This document shows positions 27,030 to 36,366 of a DNA stretch of 64,000 nt, piece by piece; the first letter of the stretch is position 1; the number at the start of each line of letters is the position of its first letter. Origin of the DNA: JAXDAY01 sp034679345. GTDB lineage: Bacteria > Eisenbacteria > RBG-16-71-46 > CAIMUX01 > VGJL01. The notes under the pieces are model-generated. The model saw only the letters and a list, made by a program, of their open reading frames with translations. It searched no databases and was not told the origin of the DNA. The position numbers and the translations under genes are program-made. The DNA is taken from NCBI GenBank assembly GCA_034679345.1, contig JAXDAY010000028.1:124001-188000 (forward strand), read 5' to 3'.

Positions 27030-28631
27030 CTACACCCAGTTCCAGAGACCGGGGTGCCGCCGGACCCGAGTATGCCGTCGCGTCACCGTCCCCTGGGAGA
27101 TGAACGAGAGGAGATACCAGATCCCCCCAGCCTTGAAGTTTGTGCCGCTCGCCCCGTCCCCGCCGAAGGGCTGCTGGTCGACGACCGCGCCTGTCGTCTT
27201 GCGATTGACATAGAAGTTGCCCGCGAACTCGCTCAGAACCGGCAGCCATCGGGCGAGAAAGCCTTCGTCGCTCGACCAGACCGACCCCGTCAGCCTGTAG
27301 GTGTTGTTCCGGATGAGATCCACCGCCTGCTCGATCCGGTCATAGACCTTCACGGCCACCACCGGACCGAAGATCTCGGTGCTCAGGAGCTCGTGACGAT
27401 CGGCCTCGACCTCCAAGATGGTCGGCTGGATGAAGAAGCCCCTCTCATCGGAGAAATCGCCGCCCCAGATGAGCTTCACGCTTGAGTCGGCCTTCGCCCT
27501 CTTGATGAAGCCGGTGATCGACTCGTAGGCCCCCCGGTTGATCACCGGACCCATATGGGTCGTCCGCTCCAATGGGTTTCCGGTCTTGAACGAGCCCATC
27601 TGCTCCACGATCGCCGCCTTGATCTCCGGCCAGACTTTACGGTCGGCGAGAACGAGGGAGTTCGCCGAGCATTTCTGCCCGCTCCGGCCGAATGCGCCGC
27701 TGATGACGCAAGCGGCGACATCCCACGGATCGCAAGCTTTGTCCGCGACGAGAAAGTCCTTCCCGCCGGTCTCGGCGACGAATCGGGGGAAGTGTGGCCT
27801 GGGCGTCTCCTTGGCGAAGAGCTCATCGGCGATCATCCGGGCCGTGTCGTAGCCGCCGGTGAAGTTGACGCAGTTGATCTCCGGGTGCTTCAGGACCGGC
27901 GGCATCGTCGACGACCCCGGACCGGTGATCATGTTGATCACTCCCGGCGGGAACCCGGCGTCCTGGATCGCGCGCATGAGCATCCACGAGGTCATCGGCG
28001 CGTCGCTCGATGGCTTCCATACCACCGTGTTCCCGCAGAGCGCCATGACCGTCGGGAGGTTGTAGCCGATCGCGATCGGGAAGTTGAACGGAGTGATCGC
28101 GCAGGTGAAGCCCTTCAGGGCGCGAAGCCGCAGGGTGTTCGTCTCCCGGTCGCCGTCTCCGAGATCGGTGCGGAGAAGCTGGAAGAGGTACCATGGGTTG
28201 AAGCGGATGAAGTCCATCATCTCGGCCCACCCCCCGCTCGTCTCCGGCGCGATGTAGCCGCACTCCTGGGCGGTCACGGCGCAGATCTCGTGACGCCGAT
28301 CGTAGAGGATGGCTTCCAGGTCGCGGAACTTCTGGATGCGATACTCCGCCGGAAGCCCCGCCCAGGACTCCTTCGCGCGCAGAGCCGCCTCGATGGCCGC
28401 CTTCGAGTGATCGGCCGTTGCCTTTTGCGCCGTGCAGAACACCTCGCCCGTGGAGGGATCGATCGATTCGATTCGATCCCTCGATCGGACCTCCTCCCCA
28501 CCGATGATCATCGGCACGTCCATCCCCTTGGGCGTACGGGTCACCGCCTCCTGGAACGCCTTCCACGCGGTGTCATCGGTGGCGTAGGGAATCAACGGCT
28601 CGTTGTGCGGCTTCTTGAGCGAGAGATTCAT
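27030..28631 (-). CDS. pruA: L-glutamate gamma-semialdehyde (1-pyrroline-5-carboxylate) dehydrogenase
   Basis: A 533-residue aldehyde dehydrogenase that oxidises glutamate semialdehyde to glutamate with NAD+, the second step of proline catabolism. The catalytic Cys321 is in GRSGQKCSA and Glu287 in FVAETGGKD. TPFNFPIAIGYNLP is typical of the single-function (ALDH4-like) form. I placed the start at ATG 28631 (MNLSLKKPHNEPL); an AAGGAG lies ten bases upstream. A farther in-frame start at 28697 would add 22 residues that do not look native. No proline dehydrogenase partner is in the window. It is divergent from maf. Confidence 0.96.
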   Translation of the reverse strand: MNLSLKKPHNEPLIPYATDDTAWKAFQEAVTRTPKGMDVPMIIGGEEVRSRDRIESIDPSTGEVFCTAQKATADHSKAAIEAALRAKESWAGLPAEYRIQKFRDLEAILYDRRHEICAVTAQECGYIAPETSGGWAEMMDFIRFNPWYLFQLLRTDLGDGDRETNTLRLRALKGFTCAITPFNFPIAIGYNLPTVMALCGNTVVWKPSSDAPMTSWMLMRAIQDAGFPPGVINMITGPGSSTMPPVLKHPEINCVNFTGGYDTARMIADELFAKETPRPHFPRFVAETGGKDFLVADKACDPWDVAACVISGAFGRSGQKCSANSLVLADRKVWPEIKAAIVEQMGSFKTGNPLERTTHMGPVINRGAYESITGFIKRAKADSSVKLIWGGDFSDERGFFIQPTILEVEADRHELLSTEIFGPVVAVKVYDRIEQAVDLIRNNTYRLTGSVWSSDEGFLARWLPVLSEFAGNFYVNRKTTGAVVDQQPFGGDGASGTNFKAGGIWYLLSFISQGTVTRRHTRVRRHPGLWNWV

Positions 28632-28848
28632 TTCCTCGATCTCCTTCTGCACGGGGCCGGTCGGACCCCGAGAAATCTGGGAGCCTGGGGAACGCAAGCG
28701 GAAGGATACGGGGGCGGGGACGAAACGGCAACCGGACGGCCCGTCACGGCGCCGGAGACTGCCGGGCGCCCCGATTGTCGCGCCGGGGGAGCGGCTCTCG
28801 CCCGCGAATCTGGCCGCGCCAACCGCGATCGGCTATTCTCTCGGCGAG

Positions 28849-29445
28849 ATGTCCTCCGCCCCTCCGCTCGTCCTTGCATCGACCTCTCCATACAGGAGGG
28901 CGCTCCTGGCGCGCCTTCGACTGCCCTTCGAGGTCGTGGCCCCCGCTTGCGAGGAGGTTCGTCTCGCCGATCCTGTCGAAACGGTACGAACGAACGCCTT
29001 GCTCAAGGCGCGGGCCGTCGCGCTCCTGCGTCCCGACGCGGTCGTGCTCGCAAGCGACCAGGTCGCCTTCCGCGCCGGCCGGTTGCTCGAGAAGCCCGGC
29101 ACTTTCGAGCGCGCCTGCGGGCAACTGAACTGGCTCTCCGGCCAAGAACACGCGCTTCATACCTGTGTCGCGCTACGTGAGCCCGGGGGCCGGGAAGCGA
29201 GCGAGGCGATCGTCGTCCGCATCCGCATGCGCGCGCTCTCGCCGGCTCAGATCGAATCGTATGTTCGACTCGAATCGCCGCTCGATTGCGCCGGCGCGTA
29301 CAAGAGCGAGGGGCTGGGGATCGCTCTGTTCGAATCCGTCATGTGTGACGATCCCACAGCGATCGAGGGGCTCCCGTTGATCGCCACCCGGCGACTCCTC
29401 GAAGCGGCCGGATACGCGATCCTCGGCGCCGGGGGGATGCCATGA
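28849..29445 (+). CDS. maf: Maf-like nucleoside triphosphate pyrophosphatase (YceF type)
   Basis: A 198-residue house-cleaning pyrophosphatase that hydrolyses non-canonical nucleotides in the cytoplasm. The N-terminal LASTSPYRRALLARLRLPF is the Maf signature, ASDQVAF holds the catalytic Asp, and KSEGLGIALFE is the second conserved block. The STSPYR and SDQV versions are closer to YceF (7-methyl-GTP specific) than to YhdE. The ATG at 28849 is the only sensible start; its ribosome-binding site is weak. It overlaps the squalene synthase gene by four bases (ATGA), starting a tightly packed forward operon. Confidence 0.92.
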   Translation: MSSAPPLVLASTSPYRRALLARLRLPFEVVAPACEEVRLADPVETVRTNALLKARAVALLRPDAVVLASDQVAFRAGRLLEKPGTFERACGQLNWLSGQEHALHTCVALREPGGREASEAIVVRIRMRALSPAQIESYVRLESPLDCAGAYKSEGLGIALFESVMCDDPTAIEGLPLIATRRLLEAAGYAILGAGGMP

Positions 29446-30500
29446 GCAACGCCTTCGCCGCCGATCGCGAGTTCGCGCGGGAGATGCTACCCCTCGTCTC
29501 ACGGACCTTCGCGCCCACGATCGAGATCCTGCCCGGCGGACTCGTCGATGTCGTGCGAACCGCCTACCTTCTCTGTCGCGTCGCGGACACGATCGAGGAC
29601 GCCGGCGCGATTGAACCGAGGATTCGACGCGAATGGCTTCTCCGATTCGCGCGGGCGGTCGCCGTGGGAGACGCCGGATCCCTGCCGGCGGAGATCTCCG
29701 CTCCGCTGCCGCCGGATGCGGCGGAGACCCGATTGGCCGCCGGCCTGCCGATCCTGCTCCGGCTTCTGGGGCGGGAGGATCCCCATCGGATCGCCGCCGT
29801 CTCGCGGTGGGTGCGCGAGATGAGCTTGGGCATGGCCCGCTTCGTTCAGATGGAGGAGGGCGCCGACGGATGGGTTTCCCTCGCTACCTACCTGGATCTC
29901 GAAGCCTACGAGTACTACGTCGCCGGAACCGTGGGCTGCATGCTCCACGAGCTGATCGCCCTCCATCTCGACTCCTCCGATCCGTATGGCGTCGCCGCCC
30001 GGGCGTCTCGGGCGGTGCCGTTCGGCCTCGGTCTCCAAGGAACCAACATCCTGCAAGATCTCTCGATCGACCGGGAGCGCGGCTGGTCCTATCTCCCCGA
30101 GGAGATCGCCCGTCGACACGGCCTCTCCACCGCCGATCTCCACCTCCCGAGCAACCGGGCCGCCGCCATGGCGGCGATTCGCGAGGTCGCGGCGAGAACC
30201 GCCTCGAACCTCGATTCCGGGCTGGAGTTCATCCTGGCGCTTCCGCGGAGGGCGCCACGCATCCGCGTCTTCTGCCTGTGGCCGCTCCTGCTCGCGGTCC
30301 GCACGCTGAGCCGGGTGGCCGGCGACGCCATGGTCCCGGTCCGTAGGACTCGCATCACGCGGGCCGAGGTCGGCTCGCTCTCTCGCGCCGCCGTTGCCGC
30401 CTCCTTCTCCAGCGCGCGGATCCAAGGCCTCTACCAGCGTGAGCGCGATCTTCTGAGCGCCGCGTTGCGCTCCGAGCTTCCCGCGGAGGCTGCGCGATGA
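29442..30500 (+). CDS. Squalene/phytoene synthase family protein
   Basis: A 352-residue all-helical prenyltransferase that condenses two isoprenoid diphosphates head-to-head. The first Asp-rich motif is DTIED (residues 49-53) after SRTFAPTIEILP. The second is NILQDLSID (Asn202-Asp210), followed by RERGWSYLP. YYVAGTVG matches the family. The SRTFAxxIxxLP and YLLCRVADTIED features favour squalene-synthase-like over bacterial phytoene synthase, but the choice is not secure. It lies between maf and an SDR gene with four-base overlaps on both sides. No other isoprenoid or hopanoid genes are visible here. Confidence 0.9.
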   Translation: MSNAFAADREFAREMLPLVSRTFAPTIEILPGGLVDVVRTAYLLCRVADTIEDAGAIEPRIRREWLLRFARAVAVGDAGSLPAEISAPLPPDAAETRLAAGLPILLRLLGREDPHRIAAVSRWVREMSLGMARFVQMEEGADGWVSLATYLDLEAYEYYVAGTVGCMLHELIALHLDSSDPYGVAARASRAVPFGLGLQGTNILQDLSIDRERGWSYLPEEIARRHGLSTADLHLPSNRAAAMAAIREVAARTASNLDSGLEFILALPRRAPRIRVFCLWPLLLAVRTLSRVAGDAMVPVRRTRITRAEVGSLSRAAVAASFSSARIQGLYQRERDLLSAALRSELPAEAAR

Positions 30501-31252
30501 TCTCCCTCGAGGGGAGAGTGGCGCTGGTCACCGGAGGATCGAGGGGCATCGGGGCCGCTTGCTGCCGGCTGCTTGCGGAAGCCGGATGCGATGTCGCGGT
30601 GAACTACCGCCGGCGCGCCGATCGCGCGATGGAGGTCGTTTCGTGGGCCCGCGATCTCGGCAGGCGCGCCCTCGAGGTTGCCGCCGACGTGATGAATCCC
30701 CTGGCCGTGCAGGCAATGGTCGATTCGGTGCGCGCCGAGCTTGGTGGAATCGACATCCTTGTCAACAACGCAGGGATCTGGACCGCCGGAGAGATCGAGG
30801 CGATGACGGACGCGGACTGGGCAAGGATGATCGGCGTCAACCTGACCGGGGCGTTTCATCTCTGCCGCGCCGTCGTTCCATCGATGAAGGAGCGCGGCGG
30901 CGGGGCGATCGTCAACGTCGTCTCGACCGCGGGGCAGCGGGGCGAGGCTGCGCACTCCCATTACGCCGCATCCAAGGGCGGCGTGATCGCCATGACGAAG
31001 TCCCTGGCCGTCGAGCTCGCGCCGTTTTCGATCCGCGTGAACGCCGTCTCCCCCGGCTGGATTCGGACGGACATGACTGCCCCCTTTCTGACTCCGGAGC
31101 GGATCGGCGAGAGCCTCAAGGAGCCGATTCCCCTCGGCCACCCGGGCAGTCCGGAGGACGTGGCCGGTCCTGTCGTATTCTTGTGTTCTCCCCTCGCCCG
31201 GCACATCACCGGAGCGGTCTTGAATGTCAACGGAGGGGCCGTGCTCACATGA
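30497..31252 (+). CDS. SDR family oxidoreductase (3-oxoacyl-ACP reductase-like)
   Basis: A 251-residue classical short-chain dehydrogenase. The cofactor loop is VTGGSRGIGAA. The NNAG motif (LVNNAGIW), catalytic Ser (VNVVSTAGQ), Tyr-x3-Lys (HYAASKGG) and PGWIRTDM are all intact. The N41-Y-R-R-R stretch suggests NADPH. It is FabG-like, but members of this family act on many substrates. Its overlap with the squalene synthase gene hints at a terpenoid or lipid step, which is inference only. Length is typical. Confidence 0.93.
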   Translation: MISLEGRVALVTGGSRGIGAACCRLLAEAGCDVAVNYRRRADRAMEVVSWARDLGRRALEVAADVMNPLAVQAMVDSVRAELGGIDILVNNAGIWTAGEIEAMTDADWARMIGVNLTGAFHLCRAVVPSMKERGGGAIVNVVSTAGQRGEAAHSHYAASKGGVIAMTKSLAVELAPFSIRVNAVSPGWIRTDMTAPFLTPERIGESLKEPIPLGHPGSPEDVAGPVVFLCSPLARHITGAVLNVNGGAVLT

Positions 31253-31274
31253 GCCGCCTGCAGGGAGGTCGTGG

Positions 31275-31556
31275 ATGGTCACCGCAATCGTCTTGATCCA
31301 GTCCGAACCGGGGCTCGTGGGATCGGCAGCCGAGGAGCTGTCCCGCCTGCCGGGAGTCTCGGAGGTCTACTCGGTCGCCGGCGAGTGGGATCTCGTCGCC
31401 ATGGTGCGCGTCCAGAGCAACGAGGAGCTGGCCGATCTGATCACGAGCCGCCTCTCCAAGGTCGACGGGATCTCCTCGACCGAGACTCTGATCGCGTTTC
31501 GCGCCTACTCGCGATTCGACCTGGAGAGAATGTTCTCGATCGGGATGGATTCGTAG
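31275..31556 (+). CDS. Stand-alone Lrp/AsnC ligand-binding (RAM) domain protein
   Basis: A 93-residue protein equal to the C-terminal effector domain of Lrp/AsnC regulators, with no DNA-binding half. MVTAIVLIQSEPGL, then LPGVSEVYSVAGEWDLVAMV and the final RAYSRFDLERMF fit this beta-alpha-beta-beta-alpha-beta fold. I chose the ATG at 31275 with AGGGAGGTC upstream; an earlier in-frame start at 31224 overlaps the SDR gene and lacks a site. Such small proteins form ring-shaped oligomers that bind amino acids. It sits between the SDR and an aromatic amino acid hydroxylase, so an amino-acid-sensing or enzyme-modulating role is plausible. Confidence 0.88.
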   Translation: MVTAIVLIQSEPGLVGSAAEELSRLPGVSEVYSVAGEWDLVAMVRVQSNEELADLITSRLSKVDGISSTETLIAFRAYSRFDLERMFSIGMDS

Positions 31557-31617
31557 ATGGACCGGCGGCGCCCGCCGGCGCCGCGGAGAACTGGCCGACG
31601 ATAGGAGAGGTTGTCCC

Positions 31618-33378
31618 ATGGTCGAACCCATCGCCCGCCACCCGTTGACCGAGGAGATCCCCGCGCACCTGCGCCGCTATCTATCGAAGCAGGACTACTC
31701 CCTCTACACCCCGATCGACCAGGCGTGCTGGCGGTTCATCATGAAGGTGGGCCGCGCCTTCTTCCGGACCCATGCGCACCGAAAGTACCTCGACGGCCTC
31801 GAGGAGACCGGGATCTCGGCGGAGTCGATTCCCCGGATCGAAGAGATGGACGCCAAGCTGCGCCGGTTCAACTGGCGGGCCGTTCCGGTGATCGGCTTCA
31901 TTCCTCCAGCGGCCTTCCTCGAGTTCCAGTCCCACGGCCTGCTGCCGATCGCGTGCGACATGAGGAAGCTCGAGAACATCGAGTACACGCCGGCCCCCGA
32001 CATCGTGCACGAGGCCGCCGGGCACGCGCCGATCATCGCCGATCCCGCCTTCGCCGCTTACCTGCGCAGCTACGGCGAGGTCTCGCGCCGGGCGATCTTC
32101 TCGAGGGAGAACATGAATGTCTACTATGCGGTGCGCACCCTCTCCGACACCAAGGAGCGTCCCGACGCGACGGCGGAGGAGATCGCCTCCGCCGAGGCGG
32201 AGCTCACCCGTCGCCTCGAGGAGGTGAGCTACGACAGCGAGGTCGACTGGGTAACCCGGCTGGGTTGGTGGACGACCGAATACGGTCTGGTCGGCGACCT
32301 CTCGAATCCTCAGATCTACGGAGCCGGTTTGCTCTCCTCGATCGGCGAGAGCTATCACTGCCTCTCCGACCGAGTGAAGAAGATCCCGCTGACGATCGAC
32401 TGCATCCATCAGCCGTTCAACATCACCGAGCCGCAGCCACAGCTCTTCGTCACGCCGGACTTCGCATACCTGGCCGTCATTCTCGAGGAGCTCGCCGAGC
32501 GGATGGCATTCCGTCGGGGCGGAGTCGATGGTTTGCGCGCCGCCCAGCGCGGCGGGACGGTCTGCACGGTCGAGCTCGACTCGGGCCTCCAAATGAGCGG
32601 CGTGCTCGCCGACTTCGTCGTCGGGCCTCACGGTCGCGCCGAGTTCCTGCGATTCGGCGGGCCGGTTCAACTCGCTTTCGCCGATCTCCAGCTTGACGGC
32701 CACGACCCGACGCGCCACGCCGGCGGCTACGTCACCCCGATCGGTGAGATCCGCGGCGTGAAGAAGAGCCCGGCCGACGTCTCGCCGGCCGATCTGGACC
32801 GCCTCGGCTTTCGCGGCGAGGAGCGGGGACGCCTCGAGCTCGAGAGCGGAATCGTCCTGGAAGGAATCCTCCAGGGTAGGATGCGGGATTCGGAACGCTA
32901 TCTCGTCCTCACATTCCGGGACTGCAGCATCCGCGACGGCGACACCGTGCTCCACCGACCGGAACAGGGCCCCTTCGACCTCGGCTGCGGCGCCCGGGTG
33001 ACGAGCGTCTTTGGAGGAGCCGCCGATCGAAACGCCTACCAGCTGGCGACGGAAAGCGAGCGCTATGAGCCCGGGATCCACAAGACGAACCTCACCGCGG
33101 GCAATCGCTCGCTGAACGAGCTCTACCGACACGTGCGGGAGATCCGCGAAGAGGGGCGGGCCGACGAGCGGCGGGGGGAGATCGCGGAGATCCTCGCCCA
33201 GCTCGATGCCGACTTCCCCGAGGACTGGCTGCTGCGATGGGAGCTCTTGGAGATCGACTCCGAGCAGAAACTCGCCTCTCCCTGGGCGCGAGCGGTGCGG
33301 GAGAGGCTGGAATCGGTGCGCGACCGGGGCGCTCCCGGATCGGAGAGCATCGACCGGGGCCTCGCGCTCCTCACCTGA
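31618..33378 (+). CDS. Aromatic amino acid hydroxylase with long C-terminal domain
   Basis: A 586-residue protein. The N-terminal 320 residues are a pterin-dependent aromatic amino acid hydroxylase (phenylalanine hydroxylase type). The iron ligands are His131 and His136 in DIVHEAAGHAP and Glu221 in LGWWTTEYGL. PQIYGAGLLSSIGES matches the family. Residues about 330-586 are a separate region with beta segments (RGGTVCTVELDSGLQMSG, RLELESGIVLEG) and a helical end. Long forms of about 580 residues are known in Bacteroidota, where the extra domain is uncharacterised. No pterin carbinolamine dehydratase lies nearby. It follows the RAM-domain gene by 61 bases. Confidence 0.9.
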   Translation: MVEPIARHPLTEEIPAHLRRYLSKQDYSLYTPIDQACWRFIMKVGRAFFRTHAHRKYLDGLEETGISAESIPRIEEMDAKLRRFNWRAVPVIGFIPPAAFLEFQSHGLLPIACDMRKLENIEYTPAPDIVHEAAGHAPIIADPAFAAYLRSYGEVSRRAIFSRENMNVYYAVRTLSDTKERPDATAEEIASAEAELTRRLEEVSYDSEVDWVTRLGWWTTEYGLVGDLSNPQIYGAGLLSSIGESYHCLSDRVKKIPLTIDCIHQPFNITEPQPQLFVTPDFAYLAVILEELAERMAFRRGGVDGLRAAQRGGTVCTVELDSGLQMSGVLADFVVGPHGRAEFLRFGGPVQLAFADLQLDGHDPTRHAGGYVTPIGEIRGVKKSPADVSPADLDRLGFRGEERGRLELESGIVLEGILQGRMRDSERYLVLTFRDCSIRDGDTVLHRPEQGPFDLGCGARVTSVFGGAADRNAYQLATESERYEPGIHKTNLTAGNRSLNELYRHVREIREEGRADERRGEIAEILAQLDADFPEDWLLRWELLEIDSEQKLASPWARAVRERLESVRDRGAPGSESIDRGLALLT

Positions 33379-33457
33379 GGCCTCCTCGCAGAGGATCCTC
33401 ATCTGCTACCATCTTCCTGGATCAGATCAGCCTCGGATTGGCTGGGGGGAGGGGACG

Positions 33458-34666
33458 ATGGAAAACAAGCGCGAGGTTCGCCCGGAGACGCTCACCATCC
33501 ACGCGGGACCGGAGCCCGATCCCTTGTACGGCGGGGTATCGGTGCCGATCTATCAATCATCCACGTTCGCCTTCCATGACACCGACGAGGGGGCCGCGCG
33601 CTTCGCCGGGACCGATCCCGGGTACAAGTACACGCGCCTTGGCAATCCGACCACCCGCGCACTGGAGAAGTGCGTTGCCGCCCTGGAAGGCGGCCACGCC
33701 GCGCTGGCGACATCGAGCGGAATGGCCGCCATTTCCACCGTTTTCCTCGGCCTGCTGAGCGCCGGGGACCACATCGTCGGAACCGACGCGGTCTACGGCG
33801 CCACGCGCGTACTCGCCGACAAGCACCTCGCGCGATTCGGTATCGAGTCCTCCTGGGTTCGGACGGAGTTGATCGAGGAGGTCCGCACCGCGATCCGACC
33901 GAACACGAAGATGCTCTACATCGAGACGCCCGCGAACCCCACGATCAAGATCACCGATCTGGAGGCATGCGGGCGGATCGCGAGGGAGATCGGCGCTCTC
34001 CTCGTCGTCGACAACACCTTCTCCTCGCCCGTTCTCCAGAAGCCGTTCCGTTTCGGCGCCGACGTCGTCCTCCACAGCATGACGAAGTACCTGAACGGCC
34101 ACAGCGACGTCGTGGCCGGGATCATTGTGGCCAGGACCGCGGAGCTCCACACCCGCCTCGCCTCGGCGCTCTACCACTTCGGCGGCACCCCTGACCCGCA
34201 CCAGGCGTGGCTGGTCCTCCGCGGAATTCGCTCGCTCTCCCTGCGCATGGAGAAGGCGCAGGAGAACGCATCGCGTCTCGCCGCGTGGCTATCGACCCAT
34301 CCCAAGGTTTCGTGGATCGCCTATCCCGGGCTCCCGTCCCATCCGCAGCACGATCTGGCGAAACGGCAGATGGCCGGACCTGGGGCGATGCTCTCCTTCG
34401 GGGTGAAAGGCGGGTTCGAAGGGGCGAAACGGATGATCAACTCGGTGCGGCTGGCCGTGTTGGCCGTCTCCTTGGGCGGCCTCGAGTCTCTGATCGAGCA
34501 CCCCGCCTCGATGACCCACGCGGGGGTCCCCGCGACCGAGCGCGAGGCCGCCTGCATCACCGACGATCTGATTCGGCTCTCCGTGGGCTGCGAGGCCTTC
34601 GAGGATTTGCAGGCGGATCTGGAGCAGGCGCTGGCGCAAGTCCCGGAGTACGCATCGGCGAGGTAG
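33458..34666 (+). CDS. PLP-dependent trans-sulfuration enzyme (methionine gamma-lyase/cystathionine gamma-lyase-like)
   Basis: A 403-residue fold-type I PLP enzyme of the Cys/Met metabolism family. The Schiff-base Lys210 is in LHSMTKYLNGHSD. YKYTRLGNPT is the N-terminal active-site arm, VVDNTFSSP holds the Asp that contacts PLP, and SLGGLESLIEHPASMTH is the C-terminal signature. The position of the special Cys of true methionine gamma-lyases holds VYGAT here, so cystathionine gamma-lyase or -synthase activity is equally possible. I chose the ATG at 33458 with GGGGAGGGG upstream. It is the last gene of the forward cluster and may be co-transcribed with the hydroxylase (79-base gap). Confidence 0.93.
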   Translation: MENKREVRPETLTIHAGPEPDPLYGGVSVPIYQSSTFAFHDTDEGAARFAGTDPGYKYTRLGNPTTRALEKCVAALEGGHAALATSSGMAAISTVFLGLLSAGDHIVGTDAVYGATRVLADKHLARFGIESSWVRTELIEEVRTAIRPNTKMLYIETPANPTIKITDLEACGRIAREIGALLVVDNTFSSPVLQKPFRFGADVVLHSMTKYLNGHSDVVAGIIVARTAELHTRLASALYHFGGTPDPHQAWLVLRGIRSLSLRMEKAQENASRLAAWLSTHPKVSWIAYPGLPSHPQHDLAKRQMAGPGAMLSFGVKGGFEGAKRMINSVRLAVLAVSLGGLESLIEHPASMTHAGVPATEREAACITDDLIRLSVGCEAFEDLQADLEQALAQVPEYASAR

Positions 34667-34718
34667 ACGTGGGGCGCCGGCGAACCGCCCGACCGACATG
34701 ATCGAGGGCCCCGCGGGT

Positions 34719-34746
34719 TGCGACCCATCTTCCCCGGCGGGTCGCA
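34719..34746. terminator. Hairpin between convergent genes
   Basis: The inverted repeat tgcgaccc (34719-34726) and gggtcgca (34739-34746) has a 12-base loop and lies between the convergent gene ends at 34666 and 34808. There is no good T-run, so it may be factor-dependent. Confidence 0.35.
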
Positions 34747-34807
34747 GCGCCCACGGAGCCCCGGATTCCGACGCGGCCGTCTTCCCCGCGGCTGAAGCCT
34801 TCGCTTT

Positions 34808-35503
34808 CTAGTAGTCCTCGATCGCCACCCGGGACTTCATCACATCCGCGGAGATCTCGCCGCTTGCGAAGGCGCGCAGGTCTCCCACCTTCGCCTGCAG
34901 GAGGAGCCGCGAGATCTTCTGCTCCCGGAAGTAGTCGTCGTCCTTCAGGAATGCCGCCAGGATGATCGAGCTGTCATTGGTCAGGGAGGTCATCGTCTCG
35001 CCGTAATCGAGGAGGGCCTGGACCAGCTCCGCCTTGCCGTCCTGATAGAGCTTCGCCCGGTCCTTCATCTTCTCTTCGGGGCTCTTCTCCGCCTGGTCGG
35101 ACTTCTCCTTCGATTCCTTCTCGCTCTTTGCATCCTTCTTGATCATGAAGATCTGGTTTCCGTTCTCGTCGGTCTTCATCTCGAATCGATCTCCAAGCGA
35201 GAGCAGCTTCTCCATCCCGTACCACTCGTTGACCAAGGAGGCATCGAACGTGAAGACGACTCCGAAGCCGTCGATATAAAGGCCGCGCGCGTTGTCTCCC
35301 CGCTGCACGAGGAAGTTCGGACTGTCGACAAGCACCTTGTCGATGATCTTCTCCATCACCCCAATCTGGCGGATCACCTTCTCCGGAGCCGCGGCGCCCA
35401 CGATACCCGCGGATCCTAGCAGGATCGCCGTGATGACGGTCGCCACCGCTCCGAGACGGATCGACTTCCCCGCCGTCAACCGGATGCGCATCATGTTGAT
35501 CAT
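34808..35503 (-). CDS. Exported protein, third gene of an ECF sigma operon
   Basis: A 231-residue protein with an N-terminal hydrophobic export segment (LGAVATVITAILLGSAGIVG) after a basic start. The mature part has no family that I recognise. A Lys/Glu-rich, probably coiled-coil stretch (KSEKESKEKSDQAEKSPEEK) divides a beta-containing N-terminal half from a helical C-terminal half with RLLLQAKVGDLRAFASGEI. The ATG overlaps the stop of the membrane regulator gene (ATGA), so translation is coupled. As the last gene of a sigma, regulator and secreted-protein operon it may be a signal sensor or effector in the envelope. Confidence 0.7.
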   Translation of the reverse strand: MINMMRIRLTAGKSIRLGAVATVITAILLGSAGIVGAAAPEKVIRQIGVMEKIIDKVLVDSPNFLVQRGDNARGLYIDGFGVVFTFDASLVNEWYGMEKLLSLGDRFEMKTDENGNQIFMIKKDAKSEKESKEKSDQAEKSPEEKMKDRAKLYQDGKAELVQALLDYGETMTSLTNDSSIILAAFLKDDDYFREQKISRLLLQAKVGDLRAFASGEISADVMKSRVAIEDY

Positions 35504-36351
35504 TTCTCCTCTCCTTTCGTCTCGGTCTCCGGCGAGTCGCTCACCGGCAGCTCGATTCCACTTCGGTTCTGATTCATCAGGTAGTCCACCTGCTCACCTT
35601 GTCGGTACTGCTCGCCGCCGAGACCGAGACGGATCGCCTCGATGCGGCCGCGCAGATCGTCGTAGTCCTGTCCGTGCTTCGCCGCCATCTCGCCGAACGC
35701 GACGGTCAACACGCCCGCGATCTCCTGTTCCTGCTGCCGGCCATACTCGTTGAGCAGCCCGATGATCGTTCTGGCTACGCCCTCGTTGTAGACCTCGAAC
35801 TCCTCGCGGGTCAGGTAGGGGGCGCTGGCCTGCAGGATCCTCGGATCGCCACTCCCGCCTCTGTCGATCGAAGGCTCCATCGGCACCGCCTCGAGGGGCA
35901 CCCCCTGGGGCTCCGAGGAGAGAACCGGCTCACTTGACGCGACCGGCTCGGACGCCGCGCCGAAACGGAAGGTGAGACCTCCGTCCTGCCGCACGATCCG
36001 GAAATCGTTCACCGCGAGAACCGCCACGACCAGAGCCGCCGCGGCCACAGCCCAGCCGGAGCCCAGGAGCATTCCGCGCAGGCGGGCGCGCCATGGCATC
36101 GCGGGACGAACGACCCTCGTCTCCGCGGATCTCGATTCCTCCTCTTGGAGAAAGACGAACTGCGGCGGCGCGTCCTCGTTTTCCCACGCCTGCATCATGC
36201 GCCGCGTCCCGCCGAGGGCTTCCCACTCCGCGCGCAGGGCAGGATCGGACTCGATCTGCAGCCTCAGCAGGCGCTCCTCCTCGGCCGGGAGTTCCCCGTA
36301 GAGGAGAGCGACCAGCTTTTCCATTCGGGGATCCAAAGGGTTTTCCGTCAT
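35500..36351 (-). CDS. Putative anti-sigma factor, single membrane span
   Basis: A 283-residue protein downstream of an ECF sigma gene. The N-terminal cytoplasmic part (LVALLYGELPAEEERLLRLQ, then DPALRAEWEALGGTRRMM) resembles anti-sigma domains, but the HxxxCxxC zinc motif is absent. One membrane helix lies at about residues 96-116 (SGWAVAAAALVVAVLAVNDF). A C-terminal extracytoplasmic domain of about 165 residues follows and is helical with Gln/Glu-rich stretches. Fifteen bases separate it from the sigma gene. By position and topology it probably holds the sigma factor inactive until a surface signal arrives. Confidence 0.75.
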   Translation of the reverse strand: MTENPLDPRMEKLVALLYGELPAEEERLLRLQIESDPALRAEWEALGGTRRMMQAWENEDAPPQFVFLQEEESRSAETRVVRPAMPWRARLRGMLLGSGWAVAAAALVVAVLAVNDFRIVRQDGGLTFRFGAASEPVASSEPVLSSEPQGVPLEAVPMEPSIDRGGSGDPRILQASAPYLTREEFEVYNEGVARTIIGLLNEYGRQQEQEIAGVLTVAFGEMAAKHGQDYDDLRGRIEAIRLGLGGEQYRQGEQVDYLMNQNRSGIELPVSDSPETETKGEEK

Positions 36352-36366
36352 GGCTCGACTCCTCGC

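Noticed and set aside
33379..33457. Possible SAM-type riboswitch before the trans-sulfuration enzyme gene
   Set aside because: The gap is only 79 bases and shows no conserved riboswitch core or terminator.
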